Shown here one piece after another: positions 18,962-27,369 of a stretch of DNA of 64,000 nucleotides (position 1 is the first letter of the stretch; the number at the start of each line of letters is the position of its first letter). Location: NCBI GenBank assembly GCA_029975275.1, contig JARKPN010000140.1:1-64000 (forward strand). Reading direction: 5' to 3'. The stretch comes from Geobacteraceae bacterium. GTDB taxonomy: Bacteria; Desulfobacterota; Desulfuromonadia; Geobacterales; Geobacteraceae. A program made the position numbers and the translations under genes. The notes beneath the pieces were generated by a model. That model made no database searches, had not been told where the DNA came from, and was given only the letters and a program-made list of their open reading frames with translations.

Positions 18962-20500
18962 ATGAGCAACATCGATGTAGAAGAGATTGCCATCAATCTC
19001 GACAACAAGACATGCCCTAATCGCGAAGAGCGGGCAAACGGCATCAACGTTTACTACGGCAAGGCGAGCAAGCTTGCCCAAGACGCCAGGGAAGGCAAGC
19101 TGCGCAACTGCGAACGGAAATTCCAGCAGTCATCGGGCTGCGTGCTGAATTTCTATCTTACGGTACGGCTGACCACGATCCGGGACGCCGCCGTGATCTT
19201 CCATGCGCCGGTTGGCTGCTCCGCGTCGGCGCTCGGCTACCGGGAGCTGTTCCGGGGCATTCCGCCCAGCCTGGGAAGGCCGGCGACCTTCGACCTGCAA
19301 TGGATGACCACCAATCTGACCGAGCATGACGTGATCCTCGGCGGAGGAGAAAAGCTCCAGGCGGCCATCCGCGAAGCCGAAAGCCGCTATGCGCCAAAGG
19401 CCATATTCGTGCTGACCTCCTGCACCTCCGGGATCATCGGCGAGGACATCGAGGGGGCGGTGAGGCAGGTCCAGCCGGAGATCAGCGCCAAGATCGTTCC
19501 GGTCCACTGCGAGGGGGTCCGATCCAGGCTGGTTCAGACCGGCTACGACGCCTTCTGGCACGGCGTGCTGAAATACCTGGTGAGAAAGCCGGAGAAAAAG
19601 CAGAAGGACCTGGTCAACGTGGCCAGCATGCTCTCCTATACCTGGCAGGACCGGCTGGAGATCATCCGTCTGCTGGGCAAGCTGGGGCTCAGGGCCAACT
19701 TCGTCCCGGAATTCGCCTCGGTGGAAGACTTCGAGCAACTGTCCGAGGCGGCCGTTACTGCGCCCCTCTGCCCGACCTATACCGATTACCTGTCCCGCGG
19801 GCTCGAGCAGGAGTTCGGTGTGCCGTACTTCCTCTACCCGTCGCCCATGGGAATCGAGAACACCGACTCCTGGCTGCGTCAGATAGGGAAGCACACCGGC
19901 AAGGAAGAGGAGGTGGAAAAGCTCATCGCCGAGGAGCACGCGATCTGGAAGCCCAAGCTTGAGGCGATACGCAATGAATTCCTCTCCCTGAAGGGGAACG
20001 GCGAGAAACTGTCCGTCCTGGGCGCACTGGGCCAGGGCCGGCTTTTGTCCCAGACCCCGTATTTCCACGAGCTGGGGCTGGAGCCCTCGGCCGCGATTGC
20101 CCAGGATTTCGATACCCTGATCCTGGAAGACATGGAAAATCTCATCCGGGATAAGGGGGACTTCGACATCCTGGTGAACACCTTCCAGGCCGCCGAGCAG
20201 GGGCAGATCACCAAGCGCCTGGACCCCGACCTGACCCTTACCTGCCCCTTCCAGGGAAGCGCCTACAAAAGGGGCAAGGGAATGACCCGGATCCATTCCC
20301 TGCGGGCCGATCCGCTCCCTTACAGCGCCCAGAGCGGATACGCCGGGGCCATAGCCTGCGGCGAATTTCTGCTCAGGTCGTGGAAGAACCAGAGTTTCCA
20401 GAAAACCATGCTGGCGAAAACCGAGGACAGCTACAAACCCTGGTGGTACGAGCAGTCCGATCCGCTCTATTACGTTGAGAAAGTGGAGGAAGTAGCGTGA
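18962..20500 (+). CDS. Nitrogenase-like D subunit, pair A
   Basis: 512 residues, NifD family. P-cluster-type cysteines Cys60 (SSGCVLN), Cys86 (PVGCSAS) and Cys154 (TSCTSGIIGED). Cys270 in APLCPTYTDYLSRGLEQEFG aligns with the NifD cofactor cysteine (CYRSMNYISRHMEEKYG). The NifD cofactor histidine position (before GYDGF) is Ser in QSGYAGA. Not a nitrogenase by these marks; a group IV, MarD-like catalytic subunit is the best fit, since metY and nifS lie upstream on the same transcript. Its closest relative here is the D subunit of pair D. GGAGG precedes ATG 18962; the stop overlaps K. Confidence 0.92.
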   Translation: MSNIDVEEIAINLDNKTCPNREERANGINVYYGKASKLAQDAREGKLRNCERKFQQSSGCVLNFYLTVRLTTIRDAAVIFHAPVGCSASALGYRELFRGIPPSLGRPATFDLQWMTTNLTEHDVILGGGEKLQAAIREAESRYAPKAIFVLTSCTSGIIGEDIEGAVRQVQPEISAKIVPVHCEGVRSRLVQTGYDAFWHGVLKYLVRKPEKKQKDLVNVASMLSYTWQDRLEIIRLLGKLGLRANFVPEFASVEDFEQLSEAAVTAPLCPTYTDYLSRGLEQEFGVPYFLYPSPMGIENTDSWLRQIGKHTGKEEEVEKLIAEEHAIWKPKLEAIRNEFLSLKGNGEKLSVLGALGQGRLLSQTPYFHELGLEPSAAIAQDFDTLILEDMENLIRDKGDFDILVNTFQAAEQGQITKRLDPDLTLTCPFQGSAYKRGKGMTRIHSLRADPLPYSAQSGYAGAIACGEFLLRSWKNQSFQKTMLAKTEDSYKPWWYEQSDPLYYVEKVEEVA

Positions 20501-21831
20501 CAATCGAGCAATCCTGCGTAACATCCCATCCCGAGATAGCCGAAGCCCCCCGTTATACCTGCTCCCTGGGCGGTGCCCTCGGCGCCGTGCTCGGACTTTT
20601 CGGCACGGTGCCGATACTTCATTCTGGCGCGGGCTGCGGCCTGGGGCAGCAGTTCGGCCTGACCTACGCGGCGGGCAACAACTCCGGAGGACCGTACGGC
20701 ACCACCAATACTCCGTGCAGTTGCCTGGTGGAGGAGCATGTAATCTTTGGCGGTGAAAACAAACTCAAGAACCTGATCCAGTCAACCATCGAACTCATGA
20801 AGGGAGACCTGTTCGCCGTCATATCCGGTTGCGTCCCGTCCCTGATCGGTGACGACGTGGATGCCGTGGTCAAGGAATTCTCGGACAAGGTGCCGATCAT
20901 CCATATCAAGGCGCCAGGCTTCACCGGCAATTCGTACCAGGGATACGAGCTCTTTTTCGAAGCCCTGATCAATCAACACCTGACCGATAAGCCGCTCCAG
21001 AAGGGGCTGGTAAACATCTTCGGGGTGGTCCCCTTCCAGCATCTGTTCTGGAAGGGAAACCTGGCCGTCATCAAGGAGCTCTTCGCCAGGGTCGGGCTGA
21101 CGGCCAACATCCTGTTTACCGAGTTCGAAAGCCTGGAACATCTGCAACGGATTCCGGCTGCCGAGTTCAACCTGGTCCTGTCTCCATGGAACGGCATTGC
21201 CACGGCAAGGAAGCTGGAAAAGAAATTCGGCACGCCGTACGCGGCCTTTCCCGGTGTTCCGGTCGGTCCCAAGCAGACCACCGCCCTGCTCAGGCTCCTG
21301 GCTGAAAAGCTCCGGCTGGATGAAGAAACCGTGGAGCGGGTCATCGCCGAAGAAGAGCGCCGGGCCTATCGATACACCGAATTTCTGGGGGACGCCCTTA
21401 TCCTGGGACTTCCCCACGCCTATTTCGCGGTGGTGGCCGACAGCGGCACCGCAATCGGTCTGACCAAGTACCTGACCAACGAAGTGGCCTACATCCCGGA
21501 CATCGTCATCCTCAGCGACAACCCCCCTGAAGAATACCGTGCGGCAATAGCACGGGAGCTTACGGACGGGCTCGAAACCGTTGTCAAACCGGAAGTCGTG
21601 TTTGAGGTGGATGCGCACAGAATACGGCAGAAACTGAAAGGAAGGAATTTCCTGTTCCTCCTGGCCAGTTCCCTGGAAAAACATATCGCGGGAGAAGAAT
21701 ACGGCGCCATGCACCAGAGCGTGGCCTTTCCCTCCTACGACCGCCTGGTCATTGACGGCAGCTACGCCGGTTACCGGGGAGGTCTGAAGCTGATGGAGGA
21801 ACTGACCAGCAAATGGGCCGGTCCGCTCTGA
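20497..21831 (+). CDS. Nitrogenase-like K subunit, pair A
   Basis: 444 residues, NifK family without the N-terminal extension of true NifK. Cysteines Cys22 (YTCSLGGAL), Cys47 (GAGCGLG) and Cys112 (SGCVPSLIGDD) should complete the P-cluster-type site at the D/K interface. An extra TNTPCSC (Cys74, Cys76) precedes VIFGGENKL; only pair D has something similar. GTG/ATGA overlap with D implies coupled translation. A strong terminator follows at 21902. Its C-terminal part (KPEVVFEVDAHR ... FLLASSLEKH) is the best match to the relic at 30284. Confidence 0.92.
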   Translation: MTIEQSCVTSHPEIAEAPRYTCSLGGALGAVLGLFGTVPILHSGAGCGLGQQFGLTYAAGNNSGGPYGTTNTPCSCLVEEHVIFGGENKLKNLIQSTIELMKGDLFAVISGCVPSLIGDDVDAVVKEFSDKVPIIHIKAPGFTGNSYQGYELFFEALINQHLTDKPLQKGLVNIFGVVPFQHLFWKGNLAVIKELFARVGLTANILFTEFESLEHLQRIPAAEFNLVLSPWNGIATARKLEKKFGTPYAAFPGVPVGPKQTTALLRLLAEKLRLDEETVERVIAEEERRAYRYTEFLGDALILGLPHAYFAVVADSGTAIGLTKYLTNEVAYIPDIVILSDNPPEEYRAAIARELTDGLETVVKPEVVFEVDAHRIRQKLKGRNFLFLLASSLEKHIAGEEYGAMHQSVAFPSYDRLVIDGSYAGYRGGLKLMEELTSKWAGPL

Positions 21832-21901
21832 GGTGTTTCGGGGCCGGGCGCGCCGTTCCATGGACAGCCAACATTTTCGGGGTGATTCCTCCTTCCCCAT
21901 G

Positions 21902-21943
21902 GCCTCCTTCTTGTCCCTCATCTGGCGGAAGGAGGCGTTTTTT
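21902..21943 (+). terminator. Rho-independent terminator after pair A
   Basis: GCCTCCTTC (21902-21910) pairs with GAAGGAGGC (21928-21936), followed by GTTTTTT. It should end the nifS-metY-D-K transcript. Confidence 0.85.
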
Positions 21944-21984
21944 CTACTTTGTCCCGGATGATGACCATTTATCCACATATAAAT

Positions 21985-22196
21985 AGTTTCTGTCCGGAAA
22001 CCCTGGAAAATGTCATGAAAGACGGGGCGGGGCTTTCACGGAGCCTCTCGTACGGCTTGAGTGCAATCAGGTGACTCACTGGAAAGCGCCTGAATCCAAT
22101 AGAGTATTTGATCCAGGCAAAGGATGGTGACCGATTACGAGGGGCTTCGGGGAAGTTCCGACCCAGCCCCTGGCGACACTTTCAGGATGGACACTA
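21985..22196 (-). repeat. About 210-bp palindromic dispersed repeat, copy 5 (inverted)
   Basis: Starts AGTTTCTGTCCGGAAACC and ends TTTCAGGATGGACACTA; orientation as copy 2. It fills much of the 485-base gap between pair A and the NifX-like gene. Confidence 0.83.
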
Positions 22197-22206
22197 AATA
22201 GCGTTT

Positions 22207-22248
22207 CAGCTCCCCCTCTTAAGATAAGAGGGGGCAGGGGGGAGTTAT
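22207..22248. repeat. Short palindrome of the CTCCCCCTCTT family
   Basis: CTCCCCCTCTTAAGATAAGA folds back on AGAGGGGGCAGGGGGGAG. Near copies are at 45494-45535 and 51308-51346, and a looser one at 51388-51430. Common small repeat; no coding role here. Confidence 0.7.
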
Positions 22249-22316
22249 GAAGCAAGGGGGGGAAGACCCTGATCCAGACCTTCTGAGGGGGTAACAAGTC
22301 GAGAGGAGGTTCAAAG

Positions 22317-22676
22317 GTGGAGGTAAGATTCGCGGTCGCAAGCAGTGACGGGAAAACGGTGAACGCCCATTTCGGACGCTCCGCCGAATTCATGATTTAC
22401 CTGTTGGCGCAGGAGGGTTACCGCTATGTGGAAACCAGGCGGAACACGCCCGCCTGCGGGATGGAGCACCATAACGACGACCGGCTGGCCGCTTCGGCCG
22501 CGCTGCTGTCCGACTGCAGGGGCGTGCTCGTGGGGCAGATCGGCCCCGGCGCCATCGATGTCCTCGTGGAATGGGGGGTCCTCCCCTTCACCATGAGCGG
22601 CGACATCGGTAACGCCCTGCGGGTGGTAATAAATTCCGGGCGATTCGCGCTTGACGAAAAGCTGCCCGTCATTTGA
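22317..22676 (+). CDS. NifX-like cofactor carrier protein
   Basis: 119 residues from GTG 22317 behind AGGAGGT. The fold pattern MEVRFAVASSDGKTVNAHFG is that of the dinitrogenase Fe-Mo cofactor domain (NifX/NafY/NifB C-terminus, PF02579). Unlike many, it has CGMEHH in the middle, a possible ligand site. Such proteins hold the NifB product or finished cofactor. It heads the pair B operon and may supply the C-terminal domain missing from the NifB at 2983. Second NifX-like gene at 45113, upstream of pair E. Confidence 0.87.
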   Translation: MEVRFAVASSDGKTVNAHFGRSAEFMIYLLAQEGYRYVETRRNTPACGMEHHNDDRLAASAALLSDCRGVLVGQIGPGAIDVLVEWGVLPFTMSGDIGNALRVVINSGRFALDEKLPVI

Positions 22677-22696
22677 GTCGGCAAAGTGATCACCCT

Positions 22697-23158
22697 ATGA
22701 GTAAAGTCGTCGATAATTCGGTAATTCTGTTCCGCAACGGGCTGTCGTGTTCCGAGGCCATCGTGCAAGCCTTCAATTCCGAGTTCAATCTGGGCCTCAA
22801 TGAAGCGGGTTTGCGGGTCGCCACCGTATTCAGCGGCGGTTTCGGCGGGTCCAAGTGCAGTTGCGGCGCGCTGACCGGGGCGCTGATAGTGCTCGGAGCG
22901 GTCAAGGGGAGGGTGGCGACCGACAAGCCGTTGAGCAAGATTTCCCCGCTTGCGAAAGAACTCCACGACAGGTTCAAGTCCGGTTTCGGGCAGCCCTGCT
23001 GCCGGGTCCTGACCTCCGGGCAGGAATGGGGCAGCCCGGAACACAAAGCCTATTGCGAGCGCTTTGTACGGGGGTCGACAGAGATCCTGCTGGAGATTCT
23101 GAGTCGAGGGGAGGAAAAGATGAAAACCCGAAGTGAAAAGGAGAGGAAATGCCGCTGA
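22697..23158 (+). CDS. C_GCAxxG_C_C family redox protein
   Basis: 153 residues from ATG 22697; a TTG at 22673 is possible but has no better ribosome site. The signature FGGSKCSCGALTGALIVLG (Cys54, Cys56), an early SCSEAIVQAF (Cys18), and late GQPCCRVL and AYCERF match the C_GCAxxG_C_C (split-Soret-related) family, usually linked to redox or Fe-S chemistry. It overlaps the D subunit of pair B by 10 bases, so it is likely an electron-transfer or assembly partner of that enzyme. Confidence 0.85.
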   Translation: MSKVVDNSVILFRNGLSCSEAIVQAFNSEFNLGLNEAGLRVATVFSGGFGGSKCSCGALTGALIVLGAVKGRVATDKPLSKISPLAKELHDRFKSGFGQPCCRVLTSGQEWGSPEHKAYCERFVRGSTEILLEILSRGEEKMKTRSEKERKCR

Positions 23159-24612
23159 ACCTTGAGCTGTCGGAAGCGCCTATACGGGAGAACAGGCTTG
23201 GTTCCGTGACCGGCTACAACGGGACCGCCGGGGAACTCTGCCGGCGCTCCCGGGAGGGCACCCTGCGGGAGCGGGAGCGGAGCTTCTCCCAGTGCGCCAC
23301 CTGCGCCTCGGTGACCGCCATCTGCAAGCTGGCGATGATCCGGGACGCCGCGGTGGTGAACCACGGCGCGCTGGGGTGCGCCGGGGACTTCGCCAATTTC
23401 AATTTCGTGAACCGCGCGGGGCAGGCCAGGCGGGGCCGGCCGTTGCGCAACGCCAACCTTATCAATACCAACCTGCTGGAGCACGACATCGTGTTCGGGG
23501 GTGGTGAAAAGCTGCGGGAGGCCGTACGGGAGGCCCGTGAGCGCTTTTCGCCCCGGGTGATTTTCATCACCACCTCGTGCGCTTCGGGGATCATCGGAGA
23601 CGATACGGCCGGGATCGCCGAGGAGCTGGAAAAGGAGCTCGGTCTGCCGGTGGTCCCGGTGTCGTGCGAGGGGTTCCGGTCCCAGATCTGGGCCAGCGGC
23701 TTTGATGCGGCCTACCACGCCATCCTCCGGCGGGTGGTGAAACCGCCGAGGCAAAAGCGCCCCGACCTGGTCAACGTGATCAATTTCTGGGGTGAGGACG
23801 TATTTTCGGAGCTGTTCGGCAGGCTCGGGCTCACCCCCAATTACGTGGTCCCCTTTGCCGACATAGACCAACTGGAGCGGCTGTCGGAGGCTGTGGCCAC
23901 CGTTCAGATCTGTCCCACCCTCGGCACCTACCTGGCCGCCGGCCTGGAGGAGCGGTACGGGGTGCCCGAGGTAAAGGTCCCGCCCCCCTATGGGCGCGAT
24001 GCGGTGGACAACTGGCTGCGCGAACTGGGAAGGGTGACCGGGAGGGAAAAGGAGAGCGAGGCCCTGATAGCCGAGGAGAGGGCGCGGATCGCGGGGGAGC
24101 TCGAAGAGCTGCGCGGCAGGCTGAAGGGCCTTCGGGCCTTCGTTGCGGCCGGCGCGGTGTACGGCCACAGTATCGTAGCCGTGCTGAAGGACCTGGGCCT
24201 GGAGGTGGCGGGGGCCACCGTATGGCACCACGACACCCGCTTCGACCACGGCGACCCGGCAGGCGACACCCTGGACCACCTGGTGCGGTCCCACGGCGAC
24301 GTGGCCATGAGCGTCTGCAACAAGCAGTCCTTCGAGCTGGTGAACATGCTCAACCGCATCCGTCCCGATGTCTTCGTGGTACGCCACAACGGCATGTCGG
24401 TATGGGGCGCCAAGCTGGGGATTCCCACCTTCCTCATGGGGGACGAGCACTTCGGGGTGGGGTACGAGGGGCTCCTCAACTACGGCCACAAGATCCTGGA
24501 CGCGGTCGGCAACCCCGCCTTTGTCAGGAACCTGGCCCGTCACGCCAGGCTCCCCTATACCGACTGGTGGCTGCGGCAGGATGCCTGCGCCTTCATGGAG
24601 GACGAGCCATGA
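23149..24612 (+). CDS. Nitrogenase-like D subunit, pair B
   Basis: 487 residues, NifD family. Cysteines Cys52, Cys77 (ALGCAGD) and Cys144 (TSCASGIIGDD) match the P-cluster set; Cys59 adds a C-x6-C motif (CASVTAIC) shared with pairs E and F but not A, C or D. Cys49 is also present. The cofactor-cysteine equivalent is in VQICPTLGTYLAAGLEERYG. The position of NifD His442 is Val (FGVGYEG). Most similar to the D subunit of pair F (VNVINFWGEDVF, GDEH-x3-GYEG). AAAGGAGAGGAA precedes ATG 23149 and the stop overlaps K. Confidence 0.92.
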   Translation: MPLNLELSEAPIRENRLGSVTGYNGTAGELCRRSREGTLRERERSFSQCATCASVTAICKLAMIRDAAVVNHGALGCAGDFANFNFVNRAGQARRGRPLRNANLINTNLLEHDIVFGGGEKLREAVREARERFSPRVIFITTSCASGIIGDDTAGIAEELEKELGLPVVPVSCEGFRSQIWASGFDAAYHAILRRVVKPPRQKRPDLVNVINFWGEDVFSELFGRLGLTPNYVVPFADIDQLERLSEAVATVQICPTLGTYLAAGLEERYGVPEVKVPPPYGRDAVDNWLRELGRVTGREKESEALIAEERARIAGELEELRGRLKGLRAFVAAGAVYGHSIVAVLKDLGLEVAGATVWHHDTRFDHGDPAGDTLDHLVRSHGDVAMSVCNKQSFELVNMLNRIRPDVFVVRHNGMSVWGAKLGIPTFLMGDEHFGVGYEGLLNYGHKILDAVGNPAFVRNLARHARLPYTDWWLRQDACAFMEDEP

Positions 24613-25931
24613 GCTCCGTCATCGAGCAACCGCGTCATTTCTGCGCTCTGGGTGCGGGGCAGAGCGTCGTCGCCATCGAGCGGGCGATTCCCATCGTTCA
24701 TGCCGGTCCGGGTTGCGCCGGCAAGCTCTGGGCAGGGCTGAGCTTCTGCAACGGTTTCCAGGGTTCCGGTTACGCCGGGGGCAGCGCCGTGCCTTCCACC
24801 AATACCGGCGAGAAGGAGGTGGTCTTCGGTGGGGAGGAGAGACTGCGCGGCGTCATTGAGGGTGCGCTCCGGGTGATGGACGCGGACCTGTTCGTGGTGC
24901 TCACCGGCTGCACCAGCGACATCGTGGGTGACGACTCCGCCGCCGTGGTGGGGGAATACCGGGCAAAAGGCGTCCCCATCGTGCATGCCGAAACAGGAGG
25001 GTTCAAGGGAAACACCTTTCAGGGCCATGAAATCCTGCTGAAGGCCGTCATAGAGCAATTCCTGGAGCATGGTCCGCAAACCGTCGCCGGCCTGGTGAAC
25101 GTATTCGCCTCCGTGCCCTACCTGGACCCTTTCTGGAGCGGCAACCTGGAGGCGATCCGCGAGCTCCTGGCAGGGATAGGGCTGGAGGCGAACATCCTGT
25201 TCGGTCCCGGATCCGGAGGGGTCGAAGCGTGGCAACGGATACCAGCCGCCCAGTTCACCCTGGTGGTGTCGCCCTGGGTCGGTCTCGCCGCCGCGGAGCT
25301 CATCCAAGAGAGGTTCGGCATCCCCTTTCTCCACTACCCGGTCCTGCCCGTCGGGGCGGTGGAGACCGGCCGTTTCCTTGAGGCCGTGGCGGGATTCGCC
25401 GGGCTCGACGCGGAAAAGGCCGGCAAATTTATCCGCTGGGAGGAGTCCCGGTTCTACTGGTACCTGGAGCGGGCCGCCGACTTCCTGCTGGAGTTCCGCT
25501 ACGACCTGCCGGGCCGCTTCGTCACGGTCTGCGACTCCATATACGGACTGGGGGTCAGCCGCTTCCTGGTGAACGACCTGGGGCTGCTCCCCGGGGAGCA
25601 GTTCGTCACGGACGATCCACCCGTGGAATACCGGGAAGGGATCTCGCGGTTGTTCGGTTCCCTTGCGCCCGGGGTTTCCGCTCCGGTCACCTTCACGCCA
25701 GATGGCGGCACGGTCAGGGCGCGTCTGCTCAATACCCGGCACCGGCAGCCGCCCCTCATCATCGGCAGCTCGTGGGACAAGGATGCCGCCGCCGACCTGA
25801 AGGGGTATCAGTTGAGCCTTTCTCTGCCGGTAACGGACCGGCTGGTGCTGGACCGCTCCTACGTCGGTTACCGCGGCGGGCTGCGGCTGGCCGAAGACAT
25901 CTATGCGTCCATTCTGGGAAGCTACCAATGA
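24609..25931 (+). CDS. Nitrogenase-like K subunit, pair B
   Basis: 440 residues from ATG 24609, which overlaps the D stop (ATGA). A much longer upstream frame is antisense-like noise within D and is rejected. Cysteines Cys12 (HFCALGAG), Cys36 (GPGCAGK) and Cys101 (TGCTSDIVGDD). The GPGCA form is shared with K of pairs E and F; A, C and D have GxGCG. Followed after 17 bases by a small HMA-like protein. Confidence 0.92.
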   Translation: MSSVIEQPRHFCALGAGQSVVAIERAIPIVHAGPGCAGKLWAGLSFCNGFQGSGYAGGSAVPSTNTGEKEVVFGGEERLRGVIEGALRVMDADLFVVLTGCTSDIVGDDSAAVVGEYRAKGVPIVHAETGGFKGNTFQGHEILLKAVIEQFLEHGPQTVAGLVNVFASVPYLDPFWSGNLEAIRELLAGIGLEANILFGPGSGGVEAWQRIPAAQFTLVVSPWVGLAAAELIQERFGIPFLHYPVLPVGAVETGRFLEAVAGFAGLDAEKAGKFIRWEESRFYWYLERAADFLLEFRYDLPGRFVTVCDSIYGLGVSRFLVNDLGLLPGEQFVTDDPPVEYREGISRLFGSLAPGVSAPVTFTPDGGTVRARLLNTRHRQPPLIIGSSWDKDAAADLKGYQLSLSLPVTDRLVLDRSYVGYRGGLRLAEDIYASILGSYQ

Positions 25932-25948
25932 TTGAAAGGAGAGATCCA

Positions 25949-26185
25949 ATGGCTGCTGAAAACACCAGAAACATTGTCGCCGAAACCGAGTTCACGGTTC
26001 CTACCATGAGCAGCGAAGCCAGCGCGGATGCCGTATTGGCTGCCCTCGAGCTGGTGCCGGGAGTGCGTGACGCCACGGCCAGGATGAGGAAAAAACGTGT
26101 GTCGGTCCGCTACGAACCCGGCCGGGTCGGGGAGCAGCAGTTGAAACATGCCCTGACGCAGGCGGGCTACCCGGTGGTGGCGTAG
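25949..26185 (+). CDS. HMA-like small protein lacking the CxxC metal site
   Basis: 78 residues from ATG 25949, with AAAGGAGAG 7 bases upstream; an in-frame ATG at 25928 overlaps the K stop and is an alternative. The pattern TEFTVPTMSSEASADAVLAA, then LVPGVRDATARMRKKRVSVRY and LKHALTQAGYPVV is that of heavy-metal-associated (CopZ/MerP-like) domains, but the usual GMTCxxC loop reads PTMSSEAS with no cysteine. So it keeps the fold without the metal thiolates, as in some ferredoxin-like partner proteins. Position suggests a role with pair B. Confidence 0.78.
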   Translation: MAAENTRNIVAETEFTVPTMSSEASADAVLAALELVPGVRDATARMRKKRVSVRYEPGRVGEQQLKHALTQAGYPVVA

Positions 26186-26217
26186 GTTTTATGTCCCATG
26201 AACGAAAAAGGAGAGAG

Positions 26218-27198
26218 ATGATGAAAACAGGTACGTTTCGGGTTGTTTCGGCACTTCTGGTCCTGGTTGCCTTGACGGTCGGCTATGCCCATGCGGGAGA
26301 GGAGGGCTACAAAGGGTACGTCCGCGGAAGCGCCCTGATCACCGTTCACGAACTGAAGCGTCTGATCGATGCCCGCGACCCGAAGCTGGTCGTCATCGCG
26401 GCCGAGAATGCAGCATCCTACGGCGCCGGACATATTCCAGGTTCGCGACAGGTGGACCGCCCCGCATACGAGGCGCCTCCCGAGACCCGGAACGGCGTAA
26501 GCGGCAACATCATTGACGCTGCAGGGTTCACCGCGCTGGCGCGGGGCCTCGGCATAGACCAGGACTCGACCGTGGTGGTTTACGACTCCAAGTACGACGC
26601 AACCCGGCTTTGGTGGGCCTTCACCTACTACGGCAAGGGTGATGTGCGGGTCCTGGACGGCGGCGTCAAGGCGTGGAAGGCGGCGGGCTACCCCACGGAC
26701 ACCCTCGCTTCCGCGGCTCCGAACAGGTCCGGAAATTTCACGGCCGTTGTGGCCCTTCCGCGGCTGCGGGTCGATACCGCCGAGATCGCGGAGGTACGGA
26801 ACAGCCCGTCCGCCCAGTTGTGGGACAACCGCGACAGCAAGGAGTTTACCGGGGAAGAGCTGAAGAAAGGGGCCTCTCGCGCTGGCCGCATCCCTGGGAG
26901 CAGACACTGCGACTGGACCTCGTTCAAGAAGAGCGACAACCAGGCCGAATGGCTGACCGCGGCCGAGCTGCAAAAGGTGCTGGAGCGCCTCGGTTATGAC
27001 CGGAACAAGGAGCAGTACTTCTACTGCCAGTCAGGGGTCCGTTCCACCCAGGCCATCTTTGCCCTGTACCTTTCAGGTTGGCCCCTGGAAAAGCTGCACA
27101 ACTACGACAGCTCCTGGATCGGCTGGTCGAAAGACCCTGATCTGCCGCTGGAAACGGGGGCGTCGTCGGCCCCGGCTGCCGCACAAGCGAAAAGGTGA
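26218..27198 (+). CDS. Exported two-domain rhodanese (sulfurtransferase)
   Basis: 326 residues from ATG 26218 (AAAAGGAGAG upstream; ATG 26221 is equally possible). Signal peptide 1-26 ending AHAG. Two rhodanese domains: the first has VVVYDSKYDATRLWW with no active-site cysteine; the second has Cys270 in FYCQSGVRST, the catalytic loop. This is the TST/SseA layout. It would move sulfane sulfur from thiosulfate or a persulfide to a thiol or cyanide in the periplasm. Ends with a low-complexity Ala tail (SSAPAAAQA). Fits a cluster devoted to sulfur salvage. Confidence 0.88.
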   Translation: MMKTGTFRVVSALLVLVALTVGYAHAGEEGYKGYVRGSALITVHELKRLIDARDPKLVVIAAENAASYGAGHIPGSRQVDRPAYEAPPETRNGVSGNIIDAAGFTALARGLGIDQDSTVVVYDSKYDATRLWWAFTYYGKGDVRVLDGGVKAWKAAGYPTDTLASAAPNRSGNFTAVVALPRLRVDTAEIAEVRNSPSAQLWDNRDSKEFTGEELKKGASRAGRIPGSRHCDWTSFKKSDNQAEWLTAAELQKVLERLGYDRNKEQYFYCQSGVRSTQAIFALYLSGWPLEKLHNYDSSWIGWSKDPDLPLETGASSAPAAAQAKR

Positions 27199-27264
27199 GG
27201 TTTTGGTCGATTCTTGACACTGCCGTTTTCACGGGTGTATGTAGGTGAGAGATTTTATTTGTAG

Positions 27265-27324
27265 GTAGGGGCGGGTCTTGTGCCCGCCCTTGTTTATAGG
27301 GGCACCCACAAGACTCGCCCCTAC
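27265..27324. repeat. Palindromic GTAGGGGCGGGTCTTGTG repeat
   Basis: GTAGGGGCGGGTCTTGTG (27265-27282) is repeated inverted with one mismatch at 27307-27324, and a smaller GGGCGGG/CCCGCCC hairpin is nested in it. It is a common kind of intergenic palindrome between the rhodanese and PLP-enzyme genes; it may also slow transcription. Confidence 0.72.
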
Positions 27325-27369
27325 CAAAAGCCGGGTACCACGGAAATTCCATAACTTGAGGTTTACCTT

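Noticed and set aside
27214-27242. TTGACA box before the PLP enzyme as a further regulon promoter
   Set aside because: The -10 region (GTATGT) is poor and neither the dyad nor the GGAGGCC leader follows.
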